Assembly: GCF_037975245.1 (NCBI RefSeq)
Contig: NC_092576.1
Location: 34,698,611 to 34,762,610 of the forward strand
Reading direction: 5' to 3'
DNA: 64,000 nucleotides
Source: Apostichopus japonicus
Lineage: Eukaryota; Echinodermata; Holothuroidea; Aspidochirotida; Stichopodidae
A program made the translations under genes and the position numbers. The notes under the pieces are model-generated. The model did no database searches. It was not told the DNA's origin and worked only from the letters and a program-made list of their open reading frames with translations. Shown piece by piece: positions 1 to 12,695 of the stretch; positions within the stretch are counted from its first letter, which is position 1; each line of letters opens with the position of its first letter.

Positions 1-3000
1 TTATTTTCAGCTGTTTAGTCATCAGTGAAAATCCATCACCAAGGTCAGGCTCCAGCTGTACCTAGGCCTAAATACAACCCTGCCTAGGAGTAACTTGGCC
101 AGCTGTACATCAGAACAAAAACAATTGATTAACTTCCAGTGTTTATACAGTAGTAAACACAGGTTCAAATATTGTGGAATTTTTTGGCTCATTTGAAAAG
201 TTCATGAATTTATTTACAAGCAAATAACAAGGATACCAGTTGGATTTCTATCCTTGCTTCAGTCTGTGTTTATTTGTCATCACATTGATTGCACTTGCAT
301 ATCAGTTACTAGGGATATGGCATGTATTTATCATATAGGCCTATTTATTTTCAAGATATCAAGAAACACAACACAAGAGAGTAGACTGATGTAAATTTTC
401 TAATTTCTGAAGGACTGTGTTAGGTCATTAATATACCCTGAAGGTCTTTTAAAAAGAAGCCTGTCACTGTATCTTCACTTTTCCCCATGCATAAATAATT
501 CAAAGAAAGGAAAAGGTTTTTATTTCAAGATAGTAGGTTTTCTGGGCAGAGAGAGATGAAAGAAGAAAACTTGAACAACTGCATTTGTAAACAAACACTT
601 GTCATTGTAGTGCCTGATGAATGTCAACCTTAGTTGATGATTTTCAATGGAGGGGTCTTTGTTACTGAAAGTCCTTTTAAAGTTATTTCTGTCACAAAGA
701 AACAAGTTCATCGTTTGGGCCTTTAACGTAGACCAAAGCTAAACTATATTTTGTAATGTTTATATACTGTACTCTAGGAATAATGATTACTAAAACCAGA
801 TGTCAGAACCAAGCTGTAAATCACGAGTCAAGCCTTTTTCGGACATGACAGAGAATACACAGGGTCCTGGACACTGATTGGTCAAAAGAAACAACATGTT
901 AACATTACCTCGCCTAGTTAGTGAAATTTGACGAGCACATATGGAACATTCAAAGGCCTAATGGAGGATTAATCTATTAGGTCTAGTCTATCAATTCAAT
1001 TGCAACACCTTCCGGTCTATTAAAAACTGCTTTGTCAATGTCTTGGCCCTGGTTTATTATGATTCAAAACACGTAATATATGCCATACGCTGCTATAGTA
1101 TATAATGCCATGCTACAATACTAATGTTACGAGTGCCTATGTTGCAAGAGCTGAAGTAGTACAGATAACACTGAGTCGTTGCGGATAAACATGATTAACA
1201 TTTGTTGCTTGCAACTTTTTGGCAAGATGATTTTAACTCAAATGCGTTCAATGTAACCTGTCTTGTTCAAGTCGAGAATAAAAGTCGAGAACTTAACGTA
1301 TTGTTTAGAAGAAGTATGCTACTCAAGGAGAGATATTTTCTTAACGTGTGCAGAATTCATTGTTTCCCGCCAAAATTCTTTGCAAATCTATGCCTGGATT
1401 ATTTCCTGCGTAGCCAACCTGTAAATTTGAGATTGCTGTGAAGATTGTATGTTCAGCTGGCATTCACTAGCCAGCCATGTACAGTATATGATGGAGCGAG
1501 CTGGTAGTCCCAATATTGTAGCATGCACTACAATTACTATAAGAGTCCTCCTTGCTTCCCTATTGCAATGATTTTAAGTATATTTCCTCTCACATTCAAA
1601 ATGAGAAAACTGAGTGGTGGTTGCAAATTGTTTTGCCATGCACTTATTCATGGGATAACCTCTATATTTCCATTTGTCATGTCATTAATTCCTTTGCAGT
1701 GGGAGGCTTCTGGACCACAGGCTTACTTGCAAGTAAACAGAAGGGTCACTGTGAAGTGATGTGTTATCGCCAGTATCCATTTAATGTGATGAGAATATAC
1801 CTTGCCACGAATCATGATATTGTCACATGTGATTTGTATCAGTGGTAAAGCAGGGAGTTGGATAAAGAGTATACTGGTACTCTACCATTACATATCAGGT
1901 CTAAAGACCAGAACTAATCAATTTTAGGAACTGATTTGGGGTTTTATTAGATTATTTTCTTGTTAGATTATATTCACCTTTGCTGTCCTTAAATTGCCAA
2001 CAAGGAAGTATCTTTTTGCATTGACCTTGTTGACCTGCCCCCACCCAAAGAGAACAAACAAAGAAACAAGAAAATCAAAGCAGATGTTGAATTTGTTGTT
2101 GAAGTGCCCAATGCTATCTGCTGTGCAGTCACATTTGTTGTCATGCAGACTACATTTAGTGTGTTCATATTGAAGCTATGTACAGTAATCATGCTACGAA
2201 AGCATGCAACTAACCTTAATTTGATCTTACCAATATGACATGTACACTAAGGTTATCTAGTGTATACATTGCAAAAGTACTACAGGTAGGGAGTAAGGTT
2301 GGGGGGGGGGGTGTCAAAAGGTCTGAGCAAAATAAAATATGACAGAGACAGAAATTCAGCCATTGTACTATGTTCAAACAAACGGTCAGGAACGGGGCAG
2401 GAATCTTTCCCCAATTAAATGGCTGAATCCTACAATATACATAGTCTATCAACATGCACATGAGGAGGTTACTTGTACATAAAACAACCATCAACACAAT
2501 CTACATGTACAGTATAAATTCATGAGAATTTTGTTGACACAATCAAAGGTCTGTGAATCTACAAAATTAATCACATACTGTATGGCTGTAATTGTTTGAG
2601 AACTTTGTCCACACAAATGACACAAATCAGACATGTGAATATAATTGAGATCAGGAAAATTTAACACAGTATCTTGAGTGAAAATAGAGTGACTTGCTCC
2701 ATTAGTTTTCTTTATTCTTTACTGATTTACTAAGTTATAAAGTAGCATTAACAGTGAGAATTGTTGAGTCAATGTTTCATGTACATTTCATGTACTATTT
2801 TATCCTTTATTAAAAAACCTTTATTACATTACCAGTAAGTGTGCACCTAACATTTGCCACACAAATCCAAACCCATGTACAATATTGTGTAGTGAGAACA
2901 GTATTGTGGAGTTCATATGGTTTGATTTTACTTGTAATTTACATTTGATTGCAAAAGTTTTTGATAATAATTGACTGCAGGGACTGGATTAAGGAACTTT

Positions 3001-3619
3001 TAAGTCTTGGCTACCCTTGAGAAACAATTTCCAGATTTGCAGTATCTAACACAAAAATGACATCCTAATAGGATTATGATCTAAACTAATACGGCAGATG
3101 TTTAGCCAGAAGTTTGGCAAACCTGAAACGAAACAAACATTGGAGGGATGTGATACAGGCCTAGGTCTTATAGCCTACAGTAGTTCTCACCTCTTCAACC
3201 AAATCAAACTCTCAATGGGCCGAGACAAAAATAAGTGCACTTCGCTACCAAATGAATCTTTAGACATGAGCAAAACTTTTTACAAGATTGTAGTGTGTAG
3301 ATTCACGATTGCAGGGTTTCGCTAGTCGCACCTTAACTGAAACGCGTTGGCTTTTCTCCTGGGGAGGATGTACGCTCAGAGATCGGCATGATTTGAAAGT
3401 TCAGATCGTATTTAAACTTCTCAAACCGACCTTTTGTTGATGAAAATTGCACCAAATAGGAAAATTCAACCACTAAATACAGTAAGGTATAAGTAATCCA
3501 GTGAAGACTCTTACAATATTAAAACAATCATCAAAGGTAAAACTCATTTGCATGCATGGCTAAGGTGAATCACGCTACTTGAAAGGGAAATATTTATGTA
3601 CAGTAATTAATATACAAGC
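1..3619. other. AT-rich non-coding DNA, no gene seen
   Basis: Only short open frames of fewer than 100 codons occur here, with no recognisable domain and no chain of splice sites in matching phase. There is a G homopolymer near 2300. I see no RNA gene. This is probably intergenic or intronic sequence. Confidence 0.5.
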
Positions 3620-3963
3620 CAAGGGCATGGGAACCGGGGAGCCCCCCCAGTGAAAAATGTGGAGGGGCGGAAGCATCATTCCGCCCCCCCCCCGGTTCCC
3701 AAATCAGAAAACCCCTTTTTCATTTCCAAATGAGAAAAAAATCTCATTTGGAGCACCAATTGTATCTAAGGCCAGGTGAAAATGCAAAATTATACACAAA
3801 ATGGAGTGGGTGGGTTGAAGTGTGCTGTATATTGTACCAAATTGCATCTGAGGCCACCTGAAAATGCAAAAAAAAATCCAAAGCGGAGGGGACACCCCCT
3901 TCCTCCCCCAGGCCGGCCATCAGTCTTCAGCCCCCCACCAAAAAGTACCTTCCTATGCCACTG
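3620..3963. mobile_element. Short non-autonomous hAT-like MITE (344 bp)
   Basis: The element is flanked by a perfect 8-bp direct repeat ATACAAGC at 3612-3619 and 3964-3971. Its ends form an imperfect terminal inverted repeat: CAAGGGCATGGGAACC on the left and, read from the other strand, CAGTGGCATAGGAAGG on the right. Ends starting with CA and an 8-bp target duplication are typical of hAT-superfamily DNA transposons. The inside has C and G runs and no transposase frame, so the copy depends on a partner elsewhere. The superfamily is inferred from the duplication length and the ends. Confidence 0.75.
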
Positions 3964-3971
3964 ATACAAGC

Positions 3972-6900
3972 TAATGTTCAAAGCTAATAACCTTGAAAGG
4001 TGCAGAGACGACCAGTGACCAAAAGTGAACATCAGTGTTACTAGAGGGCCGATTTTCACATGTGGGCCGAGCCCACAAAGTTTGGAGACCCATAACTTGA
4101 AAAGTAAAGGTCCAATATTGATGGAAAAAGTGTCACTTTAAAGCTAATGCAATGGGATTTAACAATTCACTGTCAGATATAAGGTAGACTACATTAATCA
4201 ATAATTGAACATTTGACCTTTACTTTGACTTTGGAAATTACCTTGTGAAACCATTTCGTATTCTTCATAATTCTGAATTTTTTGATAACCTACCTATAAT
4301 TTCAAAGAAAAGTTTGGTTGCACTTTTTGAAGTTTTGAAACTTTGTATCTCTGTAACAGGCACCTGAAAATAGTCATCTCAGCAATTCTATAAGTTATCA
4401 TGCAATTTACACTGAGTAACACAATTAAGATGCAGGAAAAGTGACACACCAAAATATTTGCATAATTTGTAATACAAGACAGCATTCAACTGTGATATCT
4501 CTCTCTAAGCATTACAATGCGTAAATTATAACTGTAAATACTGTGCTACTCCAGGCAAGAATGTTAATTCAGAATCCATTGTTCTATTGACATATATGGA
4601 TGCTATATGATATCATACAGGCCTATAAATTTACAAACAAATCTTTCGTTGGCGCCAAAATCAAGTTGATCAGTTTCTACGTTGTTTCTTCGTATATATA
4701 ATTAAGATATATGTCGTAGAATTTACCTACAACATTTATTTTGTGATAAATGATCTATTTAATGATAGTGTAAATTTATTCCCTGACAGGTGTGACAACT
4801 GCATTCAGTGTAAATATACCTTGAATTTCAGGATAAACTAGAACAAAACAGGCCAAATGCCATACATGTCTAGTAGATATCCGTAAATCTCAAATAATTT
4901 TGGCCCTTATCTTGTTATTTCTAAGCCAAATCCCTTCAAAGATGTATGTGTGAGAGTCAACTAATGTTTGTGTCACCTGCAGTGTTAGATTGACTAGAAC
5001 AAAATTGAAAGTGCATGCTTATGTATAGGGCTATATCCAGGAACATAAAATCTGGTGAGTTTTTTGGTCTATGCTTAGGATACTGTACATGCAACAAGAG
5101 TCCATCAAAATTATATTTTGGATGAGAAACAAAATGTGCATTGATGACATTACTTGAAGTAACCATTTCACTCAATAAATAGGATTTTATTACAAGGTCT
5201 TTGATATATTTATGATGATCAATGTGTATACCTGAGGTGTGCTAGTTTTTTCTATCGAATTTCAGGAAAAAGTTTGAAAATTGTTGTTTAAACACTTATT
5301 TTCAATAGGAGACACATATTCCTGCTCATGTATAGCAAGTAATTCTGTTTGCCACATCAAATTTCCACATACTAGGGCTCCAACATAAAAGAAGTACCCC
5401 AACACACTGTACTGTATAATCACATAGATTCAGGCCACTCTTTTATTCTGCTCATCTTCATTGACATAAACTATCGACACAATAGGGTATACATGTTTCC
5501 TGTTTATCTGGTCTTGGGGTAGTGTTCAGGTTCAGCTGAAGAGAATCACTACTCTAGCTTTTTCACACTGGTGCTTCTTTTGTTGGCTGTTTTGAGTGAT
5601 CAGGGATTTATCTTAATAGTCCATCGGGGCAGGCTCGATATCGTTCACTGTCGTTGCACATATTTAGTACCAAGGTTTGATCACATATTATGGTGTGTTT
5701 TCATATGCTTATTACAATTCTCGATGTTGGATGGTTCGGGAAGTGTTATCTTAAGAGTAAACAGCAGTTTAAGACGGACTCATTTAGTCCGCTTTGCGTT
5801 GTTAGGACTTCTCCGAACGCAGCGATTTTTTCACTCAAGAGCCAATCAAAATCCTTATTTTATGGCATGTGATATGTCAGCTGATACAGAAACTGCTCGG
5901 CTCGGCGTGATGTTTATGCACAGACTGTGTGTATGTAACGTTTGTACGTGTTTACAATTAGTCTGCATAACGTACTGCATAACAAGAGAACGATGGGCTG
6001 AAAGTCTAACGAAATTTACAGCCAACAGTTGGCAAACCGACGTCAAATGTGCCGAGATATGAAGCAGTATTGAGGGTGGCAAATTTTCATACCTAGAAGG
6101 TGCTTCCATGATTCAGTACACGAACGATGAAGGTAATTCAAGGCCTGTTACTAATACTCATGTTAGAGCATTACTGTGACAAGAAAACTTCCTCAAGTGA
6201 TACGAATGCCAACTATGAAAATTTAGGACAAGGCTCTTCAATACTATACTATTACTAGTTTGCCTTAGACTAGAAGTGATTAACGTAGCACCCATGAAGG
6301 ATAGATCGACAGCTACTATATACTGGTATCTGTTATATTTATGTCATGTTTTATTTGCCATGAAACAAAGAAATGAAATCAACACCAGTGTAGGTTCCAT
6401 AGGCAGACTAACGTTAGGCCTATCAATATTCAATGTCAGCCTAGGCCTATGGTCTAGCCTCTAGTCTTGTATTAATTTGTCAAAACAGGGCCTAACTAAG
6501 CCCAGAGCATGTCTCCATGGCTGCTGGTAGTACTGGCACACACACAAACAAATGTAGCGTGTAATGTAGCTTATATACAGGCCACTAAGTAAATAGGCCT
6601 AGGCAATGCTACAGTATTGCCTAGTCTCAGATCCCTTCTTGTATTTTGTACACCTAACAAAGCGAGTTGGCACATGTAAGTTTCCAGCTAATTTAGCATC
6701 AGCATGGCACTCGATATAGTTGCACCTATAGCCTTATTACAGCTCTTTAAAAATTTGGAAAAAAATATTTCATATCAAAGCATCTTGCTTGGTTTATTTT
6801 ACTTTGATGCATGTATGGAGAGGCCTTCGTTTAGTATGGGAAATCCGGTCAAGTAGCATTGCATGTGTTCTCAAACCTTTGTAGTGTGTGGGTTTGTAAC

Positions 6901-7062
6901 TATACCCTACCAAGCTCATGGCTCCAGACTTACACTGAAATAAATGGAGGCATATTAGTCAGTTGAGTTCCAGTGTAGACAATTAATGTGAACCACAGCG
7001 GATCAACAGGACAATTCAAAATACTGTATCAACCAAACAAATTTTTTTTTGATTTGTTGCAG
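3972..7062. other. Non-coding stretch, no gene supported
   Basis: Open frames occur, the longest of 163 codons at 5571-6062 (+). None has domain character, conserved motifs or splice sites in matching phase. The TAGGCCTA word recurs at 6418-6450 and 6595-6603. I see no RNA gene or clear transposon edge. Confidence 0.4.
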
Positions 7063-7405
7063 ATGAAAGTGCAGGCCCATCGGCGCCAAAGACAAGGATA
7101 TTTGCGGTGCTCCCTCTACAGAGATTTCTCTGGCACAATCAGGACTCAAGTTTTCAAAAGGAAGATATGTTAGCGGGCAGACAGAACAGCTGTCTCAGTG
7201 TCTGACACGAGATGCTGAAAAACAGCTCAAAGAAGCTGCTGTGATGAAAGGATGACAGTGCTATTGCCCAAGACATTCTGTCTTCACATAACAGAGGAAG
7301 ACTACTTCTTCCTAAGCAAGTGGCTTTGGGTGTTGGTCATGTTGATAGTGACGAGGAAGTCATATCACTCAGAAAGGACTGTTTGTGTAACCAAAGCATA
7401 ACATG
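7063..7405 (+). pseudogene. Decayed coding exon of an unrecognised gene
   Basis: A strong acceptor (T-rich tract, then TTGTTGCAG) ends at 7062. The sequence after it looks coding but switches frame. One stretch reads DICGAPSTEISLAQSGLKFS and continues through LSQCLTRDAEKQLKEAAVMK to a TGA. The next stretch, in another frame, reads AIAQDILSSHNRGRLLLPKQ. The AxxLAQDIL...GR...PK pattern resembles, from memory only, an uncharacterised family common in cnidarian and echinoderm genomes. The frame switch suggests a pseudogene or an old repeat-borne copy. No function is proposed. It lies 470 bp upstream of another candidate exon. Confidence 0.3.
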
Positions 7406-7873
7406 GTCAATATTTTGTTAGTGTTTATGTTGATCATTTTCTTTCATTTTCCATATTTGTTTAATTCATTTGATCTTTTCCGTTCTTTTTCTTATTTTGT
7501 TTTATTCATTTGACAATGAATAACTTACTTTGGTAGATTGAGGAGTTCCCTAAAGTTTCGCTTTTATGCTACTACTACAGGGCAACAGTTTGTGGTCAGG
7601 TGGCCCTGTGTGACCTTTGTCATTTTTGAACATAGTTATTGTTTTGTGTGGCCCTTGTTTTCTAGGAATACATGTAATGGCTCCAAGCCTCTATCACTTT
7701 TGAGAACTGTGGGAGAAATAGACAGTTTAATAGCTATTTTGTTTTGGTAGGAATATTCTTGGTGATGGATGTGTAACAACAAATTTATTTAAGGACACTG
7801 ATGAGACCCATATATAAGTTTAGATTCGGGTTAAGTAATGTGCCTGGTAATTATTTAGTAATTTAATTGACAG

Positions 7874-8059
7874 CTGATAGGTCAATGGGCCCAGATACCA
7901 GGGAGTGAAGAGCAAGCTGGTCAAGAGCAGTTCAGTGAGCAAACCTACCCCAGTGACTTCCACAACAGAGTGAACCTGCCTCTGATCGAAGTAACCCAAG
8001 GAAGTAATTATATTTCGCGACTTTTTAGTTGGTTGACCCGCGCCGCGATTGTGTTCTAA
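7874..8059 (+). CDS. Candidate 3' terminal exon, unknown product
   Basis: An acceptor-like AATTGACAG ends at 7873. From there one frame is open for 61 codons to a TAA at 8057-8059. It begins LIGQWAQIPGSEEQAGQEQ, is rich in Gln and Glu, and ends in hydrophobic residues. The Q/E-rich composition is unlike the surrounding AT-rich chance frames. It may be the last exon of the decayed gene at 7063-7405, but I cannot link their phases. No family is recognised. Confidence 0.25.
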   Translation: MIGQWAQIPGSEEQAGQEQFSEQTYPSDFHNRVNLPLIEVTQGSNYISRLFSWLTRAAIVF

Positions 8060-8394
8060 CTTAGGACTTTTAGGCAGTTTATTTTCAAATAAGTTCAGTG
8101 GATATCTTGTTAGATGTAACAGCTCTGATCTGTTAGTTACCCATTTATATCATTTAAATTTTTCTTTAAGTTTAAGTGACCCCATTGTTTTTAATACAAG
8201 ATTCATGTGCATAGTAAACCTACTATTTTTCCTTATGTTTACTTTTGTGTGAGCGTTTCGCCTTTTCAAGTTGTCCCCATGATCTCAGAGTCATCCGGTC
8301 CTTCTCTCATGGGAAGGTGCTACTTATAATTTTCCCAAACCTAAAAACATATATTTTTGCCTGGTCACTGCGTTTTTGACCAGCTACATTTGCG

Positions 8395-9640
8395 TTAAAG
8401 GTGAGTCTCGAGGCAGACTTCAGGAGACGGACAGTGTTTAAAAATGCATTTGTTCAAATTATGTTTAACACAACATAAATTTGTTGTTTTCGAACAATAA
8501 CACTGCTTTAAGAATCCAACAACTCTTAAAATATTCTTCGGACATTCCTCTTTTACTTCAGCCAACACATCCTGGTTCTTAATACTGTGTTTAATTATTT
8601 TATCATCTTGCTGTGACAAGGAACTGCTCTGTTTAATTGTCGTACAGTAAAACGTATAAGAATGACGTTATTTGTTTATTATTTACTCTTTACATAACAC
8701 CTCTCTTAGCACCCAACAACTGTTAAAATGTTCTTCAGACGTTCCTATATAGCTTTCAACCAACATTACCTTGTCCTAAGTACTGTTAGTGCAAGAACAT
8801 TTAAATTATGTTATCATCTTGCTGTGACAAGAAACTGCTCTATTTTCATTATAGTACAACGTATAAGAGTGACGTCATATGTATATTGTTTACTCGTAAA
8901 ATAACACCTCTCCTAGCACCCAACAACTATTTAAATATCATGATATCGCTCCATTACTTTCAACCAACACTTCCTGTTTCTAAATAAGTGCAAGAACAAT
9001 TAAATTATGTCGTTTCCATGTTGCTGTTACAAGGAACTCCTGAGTTTTGATTGCCGTCCAACCTATAACAGTGAGGTCATATGTTTACTGTTTACTTGTG
9101 AAGTATTACCTCCTTTAGCATCCAACAACTCTTCAAGCATTCTAAGGACATTTCTTTACAACATCCAACCAACAAACCTTCAAGTTGGTTCTAAATAGGT
9201 TTAGTAACATTTAAAAACTATTATCATGTTGCTGTGAATAGTCGTTGCTGATTTTCAATTTAGCCCACACTTCCTAGTGAGGTCATTTGTTGTTTACATG
9301 CAAGGTAACACCTCTCCAAGCATCCAATAACTCCTAAGATAATCTCAGGACATCCCTGTAAAACTATCAACAAAAACATCTAGGTTATAATAAGTGCAAG
9401 ACCATTTAAATGCCATTTTCATGTTGCTGTGACAAGGAACTGCTTTGTTGTAATTGTCTTACACCGTACAAGAGTGACGTCATTTGTTTGTTGTTTACTC
9501 GAAAAATAACACCTCTCCAAACATCCAACATCGTGAAAAATGTTCCTAGGACATCCCTCTACAACTTCCAACCAACAAACCTTGGTACTAAATATGTGCA
9601 ACGAAACTCGTTTTTTAAGCACATTTTGAGGCCTGCCCCG
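8395..9640. repeat. Degenerate tandem repeat, unit about 205 bp
   Basis: The phrase TTGCTGTGACAAGGAACTGC or a close variant recurs near 8610, 8818, 9020, 9229 and 9423. Each is followed in the same order by a GTGACGTCAT-like site, a TTGTTTACTCG segment, a CACCTCTC...CATCCAACAACT segment and an AACATTTAAA segment. There are about five or six diverged units. The GTGACGTCA word matches a cAMP-response element, probably by chance within the unit. Open frames here are repeat-borne. Confidence 0.75.
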
Positions 9641-10489
9641 ATAAACTATAAGATTTGTTTGCTGGAGAATATTAATTGATGTATAGAGGCGTTCTAGACA
9701 GAGTAGTCAATTCGCTGACACAATAACAATGGTGAATGAAGCAGTCATTAATTTTATGAACTGTTAATTACACAATTAACTTCAAGTTCTTAATCACTAA
9801 CATGCCCTCAGTAAACTTACCAGAAGGAACAGCAAGAAATGTGGAGTTACTATGCCAAATTTGACTGCACTAGAAAATCTATTATATTAAGGAAGATGCA
9901 CAAGTTCTATATTCTACACAATCCAAACATGGGTGCACTTTAGCAACAGTTGCAGTGGGTATTGTTGAGACAAAAACATACGATTAATTGTGCTTTAAGC
10001 TATATCATGATCTGCAGTTCCTGGCAATAGCTGAATGTGACAACTGGATTAATTTCTAAAAGTACAAGATAGAGTGCACAGTAAGCATTGTCCACAATCT
10101 GAAACTGTATAAGAGAACAATGTTAGGAGCGCAAGTAAATACTAACATGGTTTGATTGTGCTTGAACTTAAGTTCAATTGATTCATATGGACAAATATTG
10201 TCTGCAAACACTGAAAGAGGAGTCACAGTTTTTAAATATTTTGGTTCATACCTATTTTGATAAGGCCAGTTACAATGTAAAATACACATTACGCATCGTC
10301 CACACAATCTGAAACTGTACAAGAGTACAATGTTAGAAGTAAAAGTGACTACAAACATGGCTTGATTGTGCTTGAACGTAATTTCAATTGATTTACTAAC
10401 CAAACTATTGTCCCCAGAGACTGGAAAAGGAGATATTAATGTTTAAGGTTAAGGCTGTTACAGATCGGATAACTTACACAATGACAGGT

Positions 10490-10765
10490 GACCGGACAAC
10501 TCCCCCTGGAAAATTACCCCCCGGACAATTACCCTCCAGAAAACTCCCCCCCTGGACAATTACCCCCGGACAATTCCCACCCAGACAATTCCCACCCCGG
10601 ACAGTTCCCACCCCAGACAATTCCCCCCTGAACAATTCCCATCCCGGACAAATTCCCCCCGGACAATTACCCCCAGGTCAATAACCCTCCCGGACAATTT
10701 CCCCCCGGACTATTCCCCCCCCCCAAGACAATTTCCCCCGGACAATTGCCCACAGAAAATTGTCA
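10490..10765. repeat. Left foldback arm, GGACAATTCCCCC minisatellite
   Basis: About 15-18 imperfect 13-16 bp units, C-rich on the plus strand (ACCCCCCGGACAATT and variants). This is the inverted partner of 12300-12540. Confidence 0.9.
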
Positions 10766-10877
10766 ATCGGGAGCACCCAATTGGTACGATTTTAGAGGCT
10801 TTTGCTCCCAAATGTTGTCCCCCTACTCACGAAGCAGGGGGTATCCAGGATTTTCTAACCCGGGGGGCACGAATTAC

Positions 10878-10980
10878 TATCTAAGGGGAGCACCACCATT
10901 GGTTGGCGTGCAGCTTAGAAGACAATTTCGGGTTTTGATTCCCCCCAGATTACCGGAAATGGCACTTCTCGGGCTTGAAA
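10878..10980 (+). repeat. Dispersed repeat, copy 1
   Basis: It shares CTATCTAAGGGGAGCACCAC, then a TTGGTTGGCG segment, then GGCACTTCTCGGG with copies at 11555-11660 (+), 38580-38670 (-) and 40140-40255 (-). Copies inside the foldback element and elsewhere show an independent repeat family. Type unknown. Confidence 0.65.
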
Positions 10981-11554
10981 TGACCAACCAGATGTACACT
11001 TTTGCCTGAGAACCAAGAATTTCCCAATAGTTTTTTTTGTTCATCCATAACCGTTTTGAAGATGTCAACACAGTCACACATCATGTTCGACTTCATCACA
11101 TCTCCTGTGGATCATTGCTTTTTGTAGGTGATTCAACGTCGCGGCCCACAATACCCGTAAGCACCATTTTTGAGGTTTTAAGCCCATTATTTGTTCACAA
11201 TTTTGAAATTCACAATTATCGTAAATAATTTCACTTCAAAACATACCCATTATGTTGCACAACATTTCATCTATGGACAACCAATATAGAAAAACCTCCT
11301 TCAAACCCTAACAGACCGTTCAAAACTGCACGAGTAGAGGGAAGTATGTTGAAGAATGGTGGTCGGGGAATTTTTGAAAATTCAGACAGTTAATTTATTG
11401 GTGTACAAATATTAAACCTCTTATAACGGCTACTATAAAACTTTGTTGAAGGAAATGAAAGAAATGAAAAAAATTCCCGAAATCGAACACTTCGCACATG
11501 TGCAGTTTGGATGCTGTTCATCACAGAATGCCATTATAGGTGTAACACACTACT

Positions 11555-11660
11555 TGATACTATCTAAGCGGAGCGCCACCATCAGTTGGCACAGAGAGTA
11601 TGAGTATTTTTTTTTGCCAAAAAATACCCCTAGATCGTCGGAAAAAACACTTCCCGTTTA
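11555..11660 (+). repeat. Dispersed repeat, copy 2
   Basis: Begins CTATCTAAGCGGAGCGCCAC and ends near CACTTCCCG, in the same orientation as the copy at 10878-10980 and inside the same foldback element. Confidence 0.6.
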
Positions 11661-12039
11661 AGTAGCATTTACACATCGGTTATTTTGGGAAATGGCAAAT
11701 TCGGGAGTGGTCACGCTCCATGTAGGTCAGTGCACGACCTCTAGACGTCACTAATACACAACACGATCACTTGTTATCGATAAAGTGGTTCGTTGCCGGA
11801 TTTTGTCAAGGTCTTGGTACTATATGGGCAAAGGTCATTAATTAAGTTTCATAACTCATCGGGAAGCGATTAGAGGGGTGGGGCGTAGGGTTGTGGGCGC
11901 GTTTTCATGGAGATGGGAACAAAGAAGTGGTGGGTGCGTCCTTTTCTCTCTTTTTTCTTTTTCTTTTCCCTTCCTTCCTCCTCTTTTCCCTTTTTTCTTC
12001 TCTTAGTTTTCTCTCTTCTTGGGTTCTTCTACCCAATGT

Positions 12040-12200
12040 GTTACTCATATACACCAATATTAGATTGGTCAAAGCTTCCCTTATTGAGATATCGTATTTA
12101 CAAGCGAGGCTTTACACCCCCCCCCCGCCCCCTGTCCCAACACACACGCATACACACACACTCTCCGCCAGCATGAATGCATAGGTTACGATTGTCATCG
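12040..12200 (+). repeat. Dispersed (CA)n-bearing repeat, copy 1
   Basis: Shares TTCCCTTATTGAGATA, an AAGCGAGG or AAGCAAGCG segment, a (CA)n tract and TGCATAGGTT, in the same order, with 62330-62491. It lies inside the foldback element. Confidence 0.6.
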
Positions 12201-12299
12201 AAACCAAAAATGAAATCTCTTGTTGCACACCCCCATTTTTACTAGAATAATAGCCTTAACCCCGCCTACATCGGCTGTCAATCAATCGTCGAAATTTCC

Positions 12300-12540
12300 A
12301 AGAAGGGGATTGTCTGGGGGGGGGGGGAATTGCCCGGGGGGCAATTGTCATGGGTGGTAATTGTCCGAAGCGGGATTGTCCAGAGGACAATTGTCAGGGT
12401 TGGCAATTGTCTGGGTGGGAATTGTCCGGGGGGCAATTGTCAGGGTTGGTAACTGTCCAGGTTTGAATTGTCCGATGGGGAATCGTCCGGGGGGGTAATC
12501 GTCCGGGGGAAATCGTCCAGGGGGGAGTTGTCCGGGAACC
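12300..12540. repeat. Right foldback arm, GGGGGAATTGTCC minisatellite
   Basis: Imperfect units such as GGGGGGCAATTGTC and GGGTGGGAATTGTCC, reverse complementary to the left arm at 10490-10765. The two arms could pair into a long hairpin. Confidence 0.9.
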
Positions 12541-12628
12541 CAATGACAATCGTAACTGAAGCAGTCATTAATCTTCTAATTTGTTTATTACACAATTAAC
12601 TTCAAGTCATTGCCCTCAGTTAACCTAC

Positions 12629-12695
12629 CAGTGATATTAACGTCCATCTTCAGGAAAAGAAATGGTTGGAACACTTCAAGAGCCCTTTCCATTGC
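12629..12695 (-). CDS. Array exon-like module, copy 1 (67 bp)
   Basis: On the minus strand a branch-point-like TTAAT, a pyrimidine tract and TTTTTCAACAG precede the module, and GTAGGT follows it. Only one frame is open across the 67 bp. It encodes 22 residues, AMERALEVFQPFLFLKMDVN then IT, plus one base; the other two frames have stops. Eleven more copies follow through the array. Differences between copies are few and none creates a stop. The length is not a multiple of three, so tandem inclusion would shift the frame; mutually exclusive use, or one copy per gene copy, would not. I do not recognise the peptide. It may instead be a fossil exon carried by the repeat. Confidence 0.35.

Larger units (their letters stand above)
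10487..12540. mobile_element. Foldback transposon with repeat-built inverted ends
   Basis: The element interrupts a tandem-array unit and is flanked by an 8-bp duplication CAATGACA at 10479-10486 and 12541-12548; uninterrupted units read straight through this site. The left end is GGTGACCGGACAACTCCCCC; the right end read from the other strand is GGTTCCCGGACAACTCCCCC. Both arms continue as short tandem repeats of a GGACAATTCCCCC-like unit in opposite orientation. Inverted arms built of short direct repeats are the mark of foldback elements, including the TU elements described from sea urchin. No transposase frame is present. The inside holds two copies of a dispersed repeat and a (CA)n-bearing repeat. 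Confidence 0.85.

Noticed and set aside
5571-6062. 163-codon plus-strand frame
   Set aside because: No recognisable domain, overlapped by open frames on both strands, and no splice or conservation cue.
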